Counted from the stretch's first letter, positions 1 through 9,868 are shown. The stretch is 64,000 nt of DNA from Paludibacteraceae bacterium (GCA_017557345.1 JAFYZR010000155.1:62001-126000); one strand, 5' to 3'. The notes: generated from the letters alone by a model not told the origin. Numbers and translations: made by a program.

Positions 1-613
1 AGCCGAGGAGGCTGATTGACTTGTATTGGTCAATATTCAGCTTCTTGCCCTCGCATACATCAAACAGCGGTTCAAAGGCAGGAATGTTGGTTACGAAACC
101 GATTGGTGCGTACTCGGAGTAGGCGCTGGAGCCCGAAGCACTCGCATTCAAGCAGTAGAAACGAACACTCACTTTGCGCAGTTCTTTGGCTTCGAAAGGA
201 ATCTCCACATCTTTTACCAAAATACCGTTTTGGTAGGAGTTGGATGTCGATTGCAGAAGCAGTCCGTGCGGCAGAAGCAGTACCTGGCGCTCGTTGGTAA
301 GGTTCTCCAATTCGAGGGTGACGATGACGAACAGACCGCTACCGAACATGTCATCGGTAATCTTGAGGTCCTCATCTTGGTCTTCGTCTTCGCTCTGGTT
401 CTGCTGACCGGTAATAATGCCGTTCATCCGAATGGCGGCAGGCCATGTGAAAACATTGCCGGTGAGGGGCAGTTCACTGACGTTCATGCCGGGGTAGCGA
501 TCGAAATCGTCCTGTGTGCCAGCGCTGATTTCTTCTGAATACTTCACTGCATCAAACATGGAGCAGGAAGCCAAACCTAATACGCACAATAGTGCCATTA
601 AAATCTTTTTCAT
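1..613 (-). CDS. Putative lipoprotein, 3' end outside window
   Basis: This reading frame runs from an ATG at 613 to the window edge without a stop (204 codons visible). The N-terminus MKKILMALLCVLGLASC is a classic lipoprotein signal with the lipobox LASC and Cys17 as the predicted lipidated residue. An acidic patch (SEDEDQDEDL) follows near residue 70. The rest is rich in beta-prone segments. I do not recognise a family. It starts 13 bp after the ATPase/5'-nucleotidase fusion gene and is probably the next cistron of the envelope operon that begins at 9704. A compartment at the cell envelope is well supported by the signal; the function is unknown. Confidence 0.75.
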   Translation of the reverse strand, partial: MKKILMALLCVLGLASCSMFDAVKYSEEISAGTQDDFDRYPGMNVSELPLTGNVFTWPAAIRMNGIITGQQNQSEDEDQDEDLKITDDMFGSGLFVIVTLELENLTNERQVLLLPHGLLLQSTSNSYQNGILVKDVEIPFEAKELRKVSVRFYCLNASASGSSAYSEYAPIGFVTNIPAFEPLFDVCEGKKLNIDQYKSISLLG

Positions 614-626
614 AACTGTAAACATT

Positions 627-3600
627 TTAGTTTTCGATTATTTTAATTCTTCCTTGTGGTTCCAAATAATCATTGGATATATTGCCGCCGAGGTTCTTCT
701 CGAGGAATTCCACGAGTACGTCTCGGTATAGTATGTCAAATCGCTGAACGACCTTGGTATTCTTGAGTACATCGTAGAAACCGCCGCCTGTTACGCAGTA
801 GTCAATGGTTGCGATGGTATAGATCTTATTGAGGTCAAGCGGCTCGTATTCGTTGGTCTGCTTGTTGAGCACTTCGATGTCGAATACCGAATGGTCAGAG
901 ACGCGAGCCGTGAAGCGGAGACCGGATACTTGCGGGAACGAGCCGTCCTCAACGGGCAGGAACGAGCAGTTCTTGCGAAGCAACTCTTGAATGGTCGCTC
1001 CATCGGCTTCCACTACCCACAAGTTATTATCGTAAGGCAGGATGTCTGCTATGTCGCCGTAGGTAAGGTCGCCGGCATGTTTCTCCGTACGGATGCCTCC
1101 TCCGTTAGCGAGGGCGATGTCCGCACCGGAATAAATACGGTAAGCGTCGCAAACCAAGTCGCCGAGATTCGTCTCGCCCATGCGGACCTGCTGTTTGCCT
1201 TGTTCGTTGAGTATACGCAGGCGCACGTCACTATGACAAACAACGCGTTGAGTCAGTTCGCTCATCAGTTGCTTTATACTGTCTGTAGTGGCTTTTACGC
1301 GCGGACTAACGGCTGTAACTTCTTTAGTAGGGATTAACTCATTATGCAGTTTGCCGTCAGGTGTGATAAGCAGTTTGCCTATATTCAGGAACTTTGTTCC
1401 TGTTTCCGTAATCACCACGGGTTGTCCGGCAGCATTGAGAATGGTATCGTGCGGCACAACGGAGTGGGTGTGACCGTCAAAAATGAAATCGATGCCCGTT
1501 GTGTTGGCTGCCAGTCCGTGGGACTCTACGTTCGTCTGATTGGGGTCCTCGCCCAGGTGCGAAAGGACGATAACATATTTAGCTCCTTTCTTGCGTGCCT
1601 GGTTCACTGCCTTTTGGATGACTGCATAGCAGTCTTGCTCGCAGAGGTGATAAGCCTGCTTGTCATTGACAAAGAACGCAGATGTCTCGGTTAAGAACGC
1701 CGTAGGCGTGGCAGCACCGACGAAAGCAATCTTCGTCTTACCGAACTGCTTGATGATAAACGGTGCGTACACAGGCTTCTTGGCGCCCATGGCGTAGAAG
1801 TTCGCACACACCACCGGTGCGTCGATATGCTTGAGTAGTCCTGCTACGTGTGTCACGGGGTAGTCAAACTCATGGTTACCAAGCGTGATGGCATCGTAGT
1901 CTACGGAGCGCATGATATCTGCGATGTACTGGCCACGGGAAATGGCACCTGCTGTACCGCCTTGTACGTAGTCTCCGCTGCTAACCACCGCCACGAAAGC
2001 GGTATCAGCAATCGCATCACGCAAGCCTGCCAGTTTCTGGTATCCGTCAATGGCGCAGTGTACATCGTTCTCATAGAGAACGACAATACTTTTCTGTGGA
2101 GCTTTGGGTTTGGCAGAAATGCCGAGAGGCAACGCGAGAAGAAGAGCGAAGACAAACAGATTCTTAAGAACGCCCAATAGTCCGCGTCCCAAAGCGCGTC
2201 CCACTTCACGTCCTATGGAGCCTGCTACGGAATCGAATGGGGTAGCACTGCGGCGCGTTGTATAAGTGGTACGTCGCGGCTGTGTATAGGTGGGATAGGT
2301 AGGTCTCGGCGGCGTATAAGAAGGCCGCGGAGCGCTCACCGGACGGGTCGTCTTGGCCGTAGTGGTCGGTTCCCAGGGCTTGAAGGCCTGTTGCTGTTGC
2401 TCGGCTTTCTCTATCTGCTGCAAGTCCTCGTACGCTGATTGGCGGTCGATGGCCTTGTCGTATTTGCCGTAAATACTGCTGGACTCGATGATCTGCTGGC
2501 GTGTCTCGTCGCTGATGGCACTCATCGAACTCTGCGGGCAGATGATCTTGGCGCGTTCTACGATGGTCGGCTTGCCTTCATCATCGAGGCAGGAAACGAG
2601 TGCTTCACCTACGCCCAGGTCCATGATTGCCGTCTCTGTATCGAAAGCAGGGTTAGCACGGAAAGACTGTGCAGCCGCTTTCACGGCTTTGAGCTCATTC
2701 GGGGTGTATGCGCGAAGCGCATGCTGAACGCGGTTACTGAGTTGCGCGAGGACGGTAGGCGGCAGGTCGGAAGGACTCTGCGTGATGAAATAAACGCCTA
2801 CGCCTTTGGAACGGATCAGTTTGACCACTTGCTCCACTTTCTGTACCAGCACCTTTGGTGCGTCGGCAAAGAGGAGGTGTGCCTCGTCGAAGAAGAACAC
2901 CATCTTCGGCTTGTCCATATCGCCCGCCTCGGGCAGTTGCTCAAAGAGCTCGGAGAGCAGCCAGAGGATGAAGGTAGAGTAGAGCATGGGGTGCTGGAAG
3001 AGTTCCACGCAGTTGAGTATGTTGACAAATCCTTTGCCTGTCGGGTCGCATTGAATCCAGTCGTATATGTCGAGATTCGGTTCGCCGAAGAAGAACTCGC
3101 CGCCTTGGTTCTCGAGTTCGAGCAGGGCACGTTGGATAGCACCGAGAGACTGCGAGGTCATGGTGCCGTAGTCGGTCATGAACTCTTTCGTATGCTGCGA
3201 GCAGTACTGGAGCATGGCACGCAGGTCTTTCATGTCAATGAGCAGCAGTCCGCGGTCATCGGCGATGCGGAAGACAATATTCAGCACGCCTTGCTGCACT
3301 TCGGTCAGGCCTAAGAGGCGGGACAGTAACATCGGTCCCATCTCACTGATTGTCGTGCGAACAGGGTGGCCTGCCTTGCCGTAAACATCCCAGAAACGGA
3401 CAGGGAACTGCTTAAAGGAGAACGAGTCCACGCCTATTTTTGCGAGGCGTTTCTGTAGGTTCTCATTCATATGTCCGGCACGGCACATTCCGGAGATATC
3501 GCCTTTCACGTCGGCGAGGAAGACCGGCACGCCTATGTCGGAGAAGCCTTCCGCCAGCACCTCAAGGGTGATTGTTTTACCGGTACCGGTGGCGCCGGCA

Positions 3601-3686
3601 ATCAGTCCGTGGCGGTTTGCCATGCGTGGGTTTAGGAAGACCTGCTTGTCGCCCTTACCCAATAGTATTTTTCCGTCGTAAATCAT
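627..3686 (-). CDS. HerA/YjgR-type ATPase fused to 5'-nucleotidase
   Basis: A 1019-residue protein made of two usually separate proteins. Residues 1-500 are a DUF853/YjgR-like HerA-type P-loop ATPase: Walker A GATGTGKT near residue 31, Walker B FFFDEAH near 265, and a Pro/Thr/Arg-rich linker (about 430-490) followed by a [14 protein letters not shown] tail typical of the C-terminus of that family. From N509 a hydrophobic segment ([17 protein letters not shown]) looks like a Sec signal. Then comes a UshA-type metallophosphoesterase ([30 protein letters not shown]) and the 5'-nucleotidase C-terminal domain (NGGGIRTE). No stop or start codon separates the halves. The hydrophobic stretch would place the ATPase in the cytoplasm and the nucleotidase in the periplasm, and ISA before Lys could be cut by signal peptidase. 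Genuine fusion versus loss of a stop codon is open. Confidence 0.85.
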   Translation of the reverse strand: MIYDGKILLGKGDKQVFLNPRMANRHGLIAGATGTGKTITLEVLAEGFSDIGVPVFLADVKGDISGMCRAGHMNENLQKRLAKIGVDSFSFKQFPVRFWDVYGKAGHPVRTTISEMGPMLLSRLLGLTEVQQGVLNIVFRIADDRGLLLIDMKDLRAMLQYCSQHTKEFMTDYGTMTSQSLGAIQRALLELENQGGEFFFGEPNLDIYDWIQCDPTGKGFVNILNCVELFQHPMLYSTFILWLLSELFEQLPEAGDMDKPKMVFFFDEAHLLFADAPKVLVQKVEQVVKLIRSKGVGVYFITQSPSDLPPTVLAQLSNRVQHALRAYTPNELKAVKAAAQSFRANPAFDTETAIMDLGVGEALVSCLDDEGKPTIVERAKIICPQSSMSAISDETRQQIIESSSIYGKYDKAIDRQSAYEDLQQIEKAEQQQQAFKPWEPTTTAKTTRPVSAPRPSYTPPRPTYPTYTQPRRTTYTTRRSATPFDSVAGSIGREVGRALGRGLLGVLKNLFVFALLLALPLGISAKPKAPQKSIVVLYENDVHCAIDGYQKLAGLRDAIADTAFVAVVSSGDYVQGGTAGAISRGQYIADIMRSVDYDAITLGNHEFDYPVTHVAGLLKHIDAPVVCANFYAMGAKKPVYAPFIIKQFGKTKIAFVGAATPTAFLTETSAFFVNDKQAYHLCEQDCYAVIQKAVNQARKKGAKYVIVLSHLGEDPNQTNVESHGLAANTTGIDFIFDGHTHSVVPHDTILNAAGQPVVITETGTKFLNIGKLLITPDGKLHNELIPTKEVTAVSPRVKATTDSIKQLMSELTQRVVCHSDVRLRILNEQGKQQVRMGETNLGDLVCDAYRIYSGADIALANGGGIRTEKHAGDLTYGDIADILPYDNNLWVVEADGATIQELLRKNCSFLPVEDGSFPQVSGLRFTARVSDHSVFDIEVLNKQTNEYEPLDLNKIYTIATIDYCVTGGGFYDVLKNTKVVQRFDILYRDVLVEFLEKNLGGNISNDYLEPQGRIKIIEN

Positions 3687-3689
3687 ATA

Positions 3690-3720
3690 CTAATTCGCTA
3701 ATTCGAAAATCCCTAATTCG
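3690..3720. repeat. CTAATTCG repeats in gene junction
   Basis: Three copies of CTAATTCG (3690-3697, 3698-3705, 3713-3720) fill most of the spacer between the 369-residue lipoprotein gene and the ATPase fusion gene. The last two are separated by 7 bp, so the spacing stays in a 7-8-bp register. This belongs to the class of short junction repeats seen elsewhere in this window. Confidence 0.7.
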
Positions 3721-3731
3721 TTAATTTAACT

Positions 3732-4841
3732 TTAAACAAACGTAACCCATCCAACGCCGAACTTAATCGTCATCTGCTTGAAGTACGCTTCCCAAAGCAT
3801 TTCATAGAACGGGTGAACGTAACCGTTGTACCCCTCGAGGTCCATTCCTTCGTCCGTGCAAGAGTAATTATATCCCACGGAAACGACCTCATCCTCGTTG
3901 TTCCATGACTTGACGATACCGGTTTGGTTTTCGTATACGTAATTGTATTTAGCTTCAGCGGTCACTTTGTTGAACCATTCGATGGCATCTGCTTCCTCGC
4001 AAATCACGTCGCACTCTACGTAGGTCACCAGTTCGTAGTTGCATGGCCCGTAGAACATATACCATTTGGGGTCGTAGGTCCAGTTACGCTGGCGGTAAAC
4101 GGAGAAGCGCTCAATCTTGCCTTTGCCGCGGTACGGAATCACCCAGCTTTTGGCATCCATGTCCGAAGGATACAGCTCGCTGTGCCAACCGTTACCGAAG
4201 ATGGTATGCTCGTAGATAAAGAGGTTCTCAAACGGCACGTACTCGCCTTTGGTCTTCACATAATTGAAGATCTTCTCGTAGGCGGTCTTGAAGTCCGGAG
4301 CATCATCTATCTTACGGAAGCAGTTGCCGATCATTGTACCTGTCTGGTACTCGCTGAAACCGAAGTTTATTGCGTAGAACTGGCGTTGTTTGGCAATATC
4401 GCACATCGAGGTGGACAGGCCTTCCAGTTGCTCGCGGGAATAGACGGTAATCTTCTTGTCGTAGTTATAGACGCCTATTTGCGGTTCGGAACTGCTGATG
4501 GTGTAGAAAGTCAAATCGTTGTCATAAGCAATGATTTCCGGGATTGGATTGGAAGTCTCTATATCTTTGATATAGAATCCGGTACCGTCACCACAAACAG
4601 CCAGCACACACTTATCGTAACCCATGCTCATACCTGCGTTGAGTTCCTCATCGGACAGGCCGCGGTAAATACCGGGTTTAATATGCTTAAGCACGCGTTG
4701 CCATTGGTCCAGACCTGCATCTTCTGACGGGTCGATAGGATTCGTCGGATTACCCGGGTTGCCCGGATTGTTGGGGTCACAAGCGGTCCAAAACAGACCC
4801 ACTGCGATGCACATCAGTGCCGTTAAAATCTTTTGCATCAT
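3732..4841 (-). CDS. Hypothetical lipoprotein with Asn/Pro-rich linker
   Basis: A 369-residue secreted protein of unknown family. The N-terminus has a hydrophobic signal ending in WTAC, with Cys21 as the likely lipidated residue. A low-complexity linker (NPGNPGNPTNP) follows, as is common when a Bacteroidales lipoprotein domain is held away from the membrane. The body (about residues 45-369) is rich in Tyr, Trp and Gly with no motif I recognise. It starts at the first of two adjacent ATGs (4841 and 4838). It lies 34 bp downstream of the OmpA-like gene and 45 bp upstream of the ATPase/nucleotidase fusion, in the same orientation, so co-transcription is likely. Confidence 0.75.
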   Translation of the reverse strand: MMQKILTALMCIAVGLFWTACDPNNPGNPGNPTNPIDPSEDAGLDQWQRVLKHIKPGIYRGLSDEELNAGMSMGYDKCVLAVCGDGTGFYIKDIETSNPIPEIIAYDNDLTFYTISSSEPQIGVYNYDKKITVYSREQLEGLSTSMCDIAKQRQFYAINFGFSEYQTGTMIGNCFRKIDDAPDFKTAYEKIFNYVKTKGEYVPFENLFIYEHTIFGNGWHSELYPSDMDAKSWVIPYRGKGKIERFSVYRQRNWTYDPKWYMFYGPCNYELVTYVECDVICEEADAIEWFNKVTAEAKYNYVYENQTGIVKSWNNEDEVVSVGYNYSCTDEGMDLEGYNGYVHPFYEMLWEAYFKQMTIKFGVGWVTFV

Positions 4842-4847
4842 TATAAT

Positions 4848-4875
4848 CTGAATACTGAAATCTGAATACTGAATA
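4848..4875. repeat. CTGAATA heptamer, 4 copies
   Basis: Four contiguous 7-bp units: CTGAATA, CTGAAAT, CTGAATA, CTGAATA. Together they make up almost the whole spacer between the OmpA-like gene (stop at 4876-4878) and the next lipoprotein gene (start at 4841). Copy-number change here would alter the intercistronic distance without touching either reading frame. Confidence 0.85.
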
Positions 4876-6450
4876 CTACAATTTCACAAACTCCACTCGC
4901 CTGTTCTTTGCGCGTCCTTCGTCGGAGGAGTTATCTGCGATAGGTGAAGTCTGACCTTTACCTACAGCCGTCAGGCGGTCAGCGCTGATGCCCATCTCCA
5001 CGAGTTTGTCCACGATGGCCTGTGCGCGTTTCTCAGAGAGCGTCTGGTTAGAAGCGGCATTACCCGTGGCGTCCGTATGGCCTTGTACCTCGAATTTGAG
5101 ATCCGGGTTCTCGTTCATCAGGTTCACAATGCGGTTAATCTCGCCCATGGACTCGGGTTTGATGACTGCCTTGCCTACATCGAAGGTAATACCGTAAGTG
5201 ATGAACTTGCCATCCGTCAACATTCGGTCGTACAGAGGTACAGCGCCTTTAGCGAAGCGCACATTCTTGATGTAAGCAGGATATTGTGTTTCTGCACAGC
5301 AGTAGTGGAAACCGAAATAGCCGCTATTTGGGTTTTTGTAGTTCGGCACATTCAGTACACGTGTTTCGTCATAATAGATTTTCACAGCGCGTTTGTTCAC
5401 CGAAATGGAAATATGATGCCAAGCATTGATTTCTACCTTGTCCAAGTGGTTCGTGTTGCTTATGCCTTTACCCGTAGTTATTGCCTCGTCCCCGAAAGTG
5501 GTGCGAATATCCTTGCTATCATCTTTCCAGTAGGAGTGGTTAGATTCAGAAATATAATTATGGATATTAATCTCCCATAAGCTCCAGTGCAGACCGTGAT
5601 CGTCGGAAGGCATGGTCTTTAGCATAAGTTCACCATAGTCTTCGCCTTCTTTCTCCAAAAACTCATAATAGTCGAACTCGATGGTATAAACTTCAGGAAG
5701 GTAGTTCCATGTGTTCTTCATGAGCGGCATGATTCGTGCACCATTCATGATGGCAATGACGTTCTCGCCGTTCACTTTCTGAATCTCGGCCTCACCTTCT
5801 AATAATTCCCACTTGCTCGGGAACTCGCCGAGTTGCTCGCCTTCCAGTTGGTCGTAGAAAATCACCTCATCGCCCGGCACGAAATCAAACTTATTCCATT
5901 CGGAAACTGCGCGTGCGTTCTCTTTGGGAGCGGCCGGTTTAGCAGGTTGCTGAGCGGCTTGCTCTTCGTCTGCATTCTGATTCCCGGCATTTGCATTCTG
6001 TGCAGGTGCTCCGGCTTCGGGTTTCTTGGCGCCACACTCGGTGCAGAATTTGCCTTTCTGACCTTTCGCACCACAAGCGGGGCAGGTCCATGAACCGTCG
6101 CCTTCGGGTTTCTTGGCGCCGCACTCCGTGCAGAACTTACCCTGTTGACCGGTAGCGCCACAAGCGGGACAAGTCCAGCCGGCTTCTTTCTCGTTCTTCT
6201 CTTTGTTTTTCTTGTCTTTATTCTTGCTCTTGGACTCGTTGATAGCCTCGTTCGTTGCGTCGTACGCTTCGTCCTGCGCACCTTCCACGGCGGTATCTAT
6301 CACGCGTTCCGTGGCACGCTCGGTGTTACGAATCGCTGCATCTTTGGCAGCATTCTCAGCTGCATGACCTAATTGTCTCCAGAACTGTGCATTCACCGGC
6401 ATCATTAACGCCAGCGCTGCGATAATAATCAGAATCTTTTTCATATTCAT
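4876..6450 (-). CDS. OmpA-domain protein with two zinc ribbons
   Basis: A 524-residue exported protein. The N-terminus (signal ending PVNAQ, about residue 22) is followed by a Lys/Glu-rich, probably coiled segment (about 30-88). Two near-identical zinc-ribbon repeats follow at about 91-145, each with CPAC and CTEC pairs. An Ala/Gln/Pro linker, a jelly-roll-like region of 200 residues (about 190-400) and a C-terminal OmpA/MotB peptidoglycan-binding domain (GHTDATGN, NRRVEF) complete it. The OmpA domain should bind the cell wall in the periplasm. Zinc ribbons are usual in cytosolic proteins, so their place behind a Sec signal is odd. An alternative start at M3 (6444) gives the same signal peptide. 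It follows the InlB-repeat gene by 11 bp. Confidence 0.85.
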   Translation of the reverse strand: MNMKKILIIIAALALMMPVNAQFWRQLGHAAENAAKDAAIRNTERATERVIDTAVEGAQDEAYDATNEAINESKSKNKDKKNKEKNEKEAGWTCPACGATGQQGKFCTECGAKKPEGDGSWTCPACGAKGQKGKFCTECGAKKPEAGAPAQNANAGNQNADEEQAAQQPAKPAAPKENARAVSEWNKFDFVPGDEVIFYDQLEGEQLGEFPSKWELLEGEAEIQKVNGENVIAIMNGARIMPLMKNTWNYLPEVYTIEFDYYEFLEKEGEDYGELMLKTMPSDDHGLHWSLWEINIHNYISESNHSYWKDDSKDIRTTFGDEAITTGKGISNTNHLDKVEINAWHHISISVNKRAVKIYYDETRVLNVPNYKNPNSGYFGFHYCCAETQYPAYIKNVRFAKGAVPLYDRMLTDGKFITYGITFDVGKAVIKPESMGEINRIVNLMNENPDLKFEVQGHTDATGNAASNQTLSEKRAQAIVDKLVEMGISADRLTAVGKGQTSPIADNSSDEGRAKNRRVEFVKL

Positions 6451-6461
6451 ATCTTTGTAAT

Positions 6462-9400
6462 TTATTGAATTTCAATGCCTAAAACATTATATACATGTCC
6501 GTCGCGCAGGATAAACACTTGTCCGTCACGAACTACTTTCTGAATCCGGACTTCCGAATCATGAATATCGTTCAGTCCTTGTTGCGGCTCCTCTTCGAAC
6601 ACCGCAGTAACGGTTATATTCTTCGTCACTTTGAGTCCCTTGTCCGGGTCGTAGTTCACCCATTCCTTGAACAGATATCCCTTGTCCGGCGTAGCGGTGA
6701 AGTGGAGTACGGTGTTAGCAACCACCTTGTTGAGGTTAATGCCGGTCTCGACAACCTCAATCGTTCCGTGCTCGGCCTCCAGTGTCACTTTGTAGGTAGC
6801 AGGCGGAATCTCCTCGAAGACTGCGGTAACGGTGATATCTTCGGTCACGGTGAGTCCCTTGTCCGGGTCGTAGTTCTTCCATTCCACGAACTGGTAACCA
6901 TCGTCCGGGGTAGCGGTGAAATGGAGAACGGTGTTCTCTTGTACTTTCTTCAGGTCAATACCTGTCTCTACCACAGCAATCTTTCCGTGCTCAGCCTTGA
7001 GGGTGACCTTGAAATAAAGGATAATCTTCTCCCATTTAGCCTTGACGGACATATCGGCAGAGATCTTGCTGAAGTCCGCGGGATTGTCGCTCATATCGAA
7101 CCATCCGAGGAAGTTATAGCCATCTTTAGAGACGGGATTGCCTTGTGCGCTCATGCCGTCTGCTACGGTCTCTTCGCCGAGTTTGGTCGTGCCGTCCTCA
7201 TCATAATAGGTAACCGTCCAGAACTTATTCTCGCCGTAAACGGCCACGATATCGACATCTGCGGTGATGGTGGTGTACGGTTTGTCCCAACCGATGAAAT
7301 AGAAGCCATCCACTTCGGGCGCCAAAGGCGGAACGGCATTCTCGCCTTCATTAACGATCTGGTCTGCGCCTATCTGCGTCGTGCCGTCTTTCTCAAAGAA
7401 ACGAACGGTAAAGGTCTTGATGACCGGAATCTCTTCCCACTGCGCGGTGAAACCGATAAAGTTATCGCTGACCGCAGGCACATTGAGGTACGCTACACTA
7501 TCATAGGCGGTCTTATCCCAGGGTTCCCAGCCCTTGAAGATCATGGTGTTGGAAACAGGATCTGCCGGTACATTCTGAATACTACCGCCGCAGTTGACTA
7601 CCTCGGCATAGTATGCATGCGGCCAGTTACCGCAACCTTCCGACGTGAAGTCGTAGGCTTGTGTCGGTTGTGCTCCGTCGAAGACCACGGCTTTCTTGGC
7701 AACCGTTATGTGGACTGTATCTATCTCTCCCGGGGCAATGATATACGTGCCCTTTTTGTCCTCCCCTGTTTCAAGCTTGTAATAAGACTCCGGTCTGAGA
7801 ATACGTGCGAACTTCATACAAACGCCTGCACCTCCGTTGTCGCGGTAGATGTGCACTTTCTCGTCACGACGGGCAGGGAAGAGCGCACTGAGGTCACTCC
7901 AACCCAAATCGCCGGCGGCGTTCTCCAAAGTGAGGCTTTCATAGATCGGTGTGCCCTGTATCGTCTCGCTTTCCTTAATCCGGCTCTTGATGAACAGCGG
8001 ATAATAGATATCGAACTCGTAGGGTTCGGAGAGCAGGGTAGAGCCTGCGCAATAAAGGTTGAAGCGGTAGGCTTCGCCGTAACGTGAATACATCTCGTTG
8101 TAATATTCGTATGCCGCTGCCACTTTGAGCGTGAAGGTCTTGGATTCGCCACTGGCTGCGTCCGCTGCGGTGTATGTAGCAATCGTTTTCGGGTCACCCC
8201 AGGTCCAGTTGCCTTCCGCGTCACGCAGTCCCTGCTGGTAGCGGAGTGTCGATTCTTGAGGTGTGCGTATCTCCGCGGTAAAGGTGAGCGAGTCGCCTAT
8301 CATCGCCCGCTTGGTGCTGCCCGCAAAGTCCGGGGCTTTGTAGCGGTCGTTGGTGTGCGAGGTCATGATATCATAGAAGAAATAGTCATCACCCATTTCG
8401 TACTGCGCCATGACGGTCATGTTCTTCTTCACCTCGCTGAAGTCGCGGCTCCATTGCTTGAAGGTCATTCCTTCCATAGAGGGCGTAGCCGGCGCTGTAG
8501 CCGCTTCACCGCAGGTCACCTCTTCGGTCTTGAGCAGCGTATAATCGGCATTGAGGAACTTAACCGTATATTTGGGTGTGACTTGGGCAATAGTAAGGTT
8601 GCAGGCCGGCATAGTAACTTTCCAGTCGCCTTTTGCCTTACTTATCTGTACCGGAAGATCGCTTGTGTACGCAAAGTCAATGCATGGCTCTTCGGAAGGG
8701 TCAGGCACCTCGATTTCAAAGCCGGCAGGGATATAGGTCTCAGCTACTTCCCCCTCACCTTCAAATCGCGCCTTATAGAGGTACGTCACTTTCTTTACCG
8801 CCGAGGTATCGGCCTTGCCGGTCTTCACATTGGTGGCAATGGAGCGATAGTACGCAGCTGTTTTTCCGACACGATAGGCGTCCAACGCCAGTTCCACGTT
8901 CAAGGTATCGCCATGACGTGCCTGGGCGGTATTCAACTGACCTGACTCGATGGTGTGCCATTTGAGGTTATCGCTACTCTCCTGGAACTTATAATCCGTC
9001 TTGCCGGCGGCCGCTATGACGCGCTTCACGTCGTAAAACTCGCCAAACTTGACTTCTTCCGGCACAATCACCTCATTCGTCGGATCTACATCCAAGTCTA
9101 TATCCACATAGTTAATCAGCCATTTCTGCGTATCATAAGCGCCTAACCCGCCTTCCGGATTGTAGTAGGACACGCGAATGCTATAATCCTCTATAGCCGC
9201 TTTCCGTTCATATTGGGGACAGATAGCTACACGGATAGAGGGATAACCCCTTTTTAGACAACTATCCAGAATCGCCTTGAAAGTGGGGAATTTCTTACTG
9301 CCATTGAAGAGCCCGTCGGTGTATTTCGCTCCTCCGGTCATATCAGTAGCTGTATAAAAGGTACAATACCCCATGCCTATGTTCGTAAAATTTATCTCCG

Positions 9401-9704
9401 AAGAATAATGGGCTCCGTCCTTGCAATAGCCATACATGTAGGTATCGTGCGGGAAAAAGCCATGGTCCAGATAGAACGTAGTCTCTTCATCCCGGGCAAA
9501 CACATAAATCGCGTAAATGCGGGTCAAATACTTATCGGCATGGAACAGATCCTTGAATTGTAACTCCTTGGTTTGTTTGTCATACCGGAGATCTTTCAGA
9601 TAAACTTCTGCCGGAATTGAATCCACGGGTGTCCAACTACGTGCCCACATACCGGTCGCTATCACGCAGAACATTGCTGCCAAGAAGAAGATTTTCTTTT
9701 TCAT
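6462..9704 (-). CDS. Large surface protein with InlB-type repeats
   Basis: A 1080-residue secreted protein with a Sec signal (about residues 1-21, ending near GMWAR). The first 350 residues are unassigned. From about residue 385 it carries Listeria-Bacteroides (InlB B) repeats, each with a beta-strand, a Gly and a closing WD or QY/EY pattern. Near the end are two almost identical divergent InlB repeats (LHFTATPD, NYDPDKGL) separated by about 18 bp at DNA level. The last 30 residues (VFILRDGHVYNVLGIEIQ) resemble the short C-terminal sorting or plug segment of T9SS cargo. Surface exposure and adhesion are inferences from the family. It is the first gene of its operon, 60 bp downstream of a good Bacteroidota promoter. 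Confidence 0.85.
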   Translation of the reverse strand: MKKKIFFLAAMFCVIATGMWARSWTPVDSIPAEVYLKDLRYDKQTKELQFKDLFHADKYLTRIYAIYVFARDEETTFYLDHGFFPHDTYMYGYCKDGAHYSSEINFTNIGMGYCTFYTATDMTGGAKYTDGLFNGSKKFPTFKAILDSCLKRGYPSIRVAICPQYERKAAIEDYSIRVSYYNPEGGLGAYDTQKWLINYVDIDLDVDPTNEVIVPEEVKFGEFYDVKRVIAAAGKTDYKFQESSDNLKWHTIESGQLNTAQARHGDTLNVELALDAYRVGKTAAYYRSIATNVKTGKADTSAVKKVTYLYKARFEGEGEVAETYIPAGFEIEVPDPSEEPCIDFAYTSDLPVQISKAKGDWKVTMPACNLTIAQVTPKYTVKFLNADYTLLKTEEVTCGEAATAPATPSMEGMTFKQWSRDFSEVKKNMTVMAQYEMGDDYFFYDIMTSHTNDRYKAPDFAGSTKRAMIGDSLTFTAEIRTPQESTLRYQQGLRDAEGNWTWGDPKTIATYTAADAASGESKTFTLKVAAAYEYYNEMYSRYGEAYRFNLYCAGSTLLSEPYEFDIYYPLFIKSRIKESETIQGTPIYESLTLENAAGDLGWSDLSALFPARRDEKVHIYRDNGGAGVCMKFARILRPESYYKLETGEDKKGTYIIAPGEIDTVHITVAKKAVVFDGAQPTQAYDFTSEGCGNWPHAYYAEVVNCGGSIQNVPADPVSNTMIFKGWEPWDKTAYDSVAYLNVPAVSDNFIGFTAQWEEIPVIKTFTVRFFEKDGTTQIGADQIVNEGENAVPPLAPEVDGFYFIGWDKPYTTITADVDIVAVYGENKFWTVTYYDEDGTTKLGEETVADGMSAQGNPVSKDGYNFLGWFDMSDNPADFSKISADMSVKAKWEKIILYFKVTLKAEHGKIAVVETGIDLKKVQENTVLHFTATPDDGYQFVEWKNYDPDKGLTVTEDITVTAVFEEIPPATYKVTLEAEHGTIEVVETGINLNKVVANTVLHFTATPDKGYLFKEWVNYDPDKGLKVTKNITVTAVFEEEPQQGLNDIHDSEVRIQKVVRDGQVFILRDGHVYNVLGIEIQ
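6594..7013. repeat. Direct ~200-bp duplication in InlB gene
   Basis: Two diverged copies (about 6594-6795 and 6814-7013) encode the last two InlB-type repeats of the surface protein. The tract ccttgtccgggtcgtagtt is identical in both. Such in-frame duplications can expand or contract by recombination and change the stalk length. Confidence 0.75.
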
Positions 9705-9765
9705 TGTATCTGTTGTTTTTGGTTAATTTCAATTATCATTTTTATGTACAACATAAAATCCGCGA

Positions 9766-9797
9766 CAAAGATAGTAAAAAAAATCCAAATATACAAA
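9766..9797 (-). promoter_or_regulatory. Promoter of the envelope operon
   Basis: On the minus strand TATCTTTG (9773-9766) matches the Bacteroidota -7 box TANNTTTG and TTTG (9797-9794) is a perfect -33 element. The spacer is 20 bp. It points at the InlB-repeat gene, with a leader of about 55 nt. Confidence 0.8.
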
Positions 9798-9836
9798 TAT
9801 TTGGGACGAAAAAATAAATTACGCATCTTTTTTCGT

Positions 9837-9865
9837 AAAAAAAGAGCCCCGAAGGGCTCCTTTTT
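9837..9865 (-). terminator. Terminator after the NRPS/MATE convoy
   Basis: A 6-bp GC stem (gagccc 9844-9849, gggctc 9854-9859) closed by a cgaa loop, which reads TTCG on the minus strand. It is flanked by an A run (9837-9843) and a T run (9861-9865), so it can act both ways. It lies downstream of the MATE gene and upstream of the envelope-operon promoter. Confidence 0.8.
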
Positions 9866-9868
9866 CTT

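Noticed and set aside
2439..3314. 291-codon open frame on the plus strand
   Set aside because: Antisense to the ATPase domain; His/Glu/Val-rich composition is the shadow of the sense strand.
6495..8087. 530-codon open frame on the plus strand
   Set aside because: It is antisense to the InlB-repeat gene in a fixed codon register, has no recognisable domain or promoter, and its residue make-up mirrors the sense codons.
9811..9840. Inverted repeat ACGAAAAAA/TTTTTTCGT near the envelope-operon promoter
   Set aside because: Built almost only of A and T runs, which are common in this spacer; not strong enough to call an operator.
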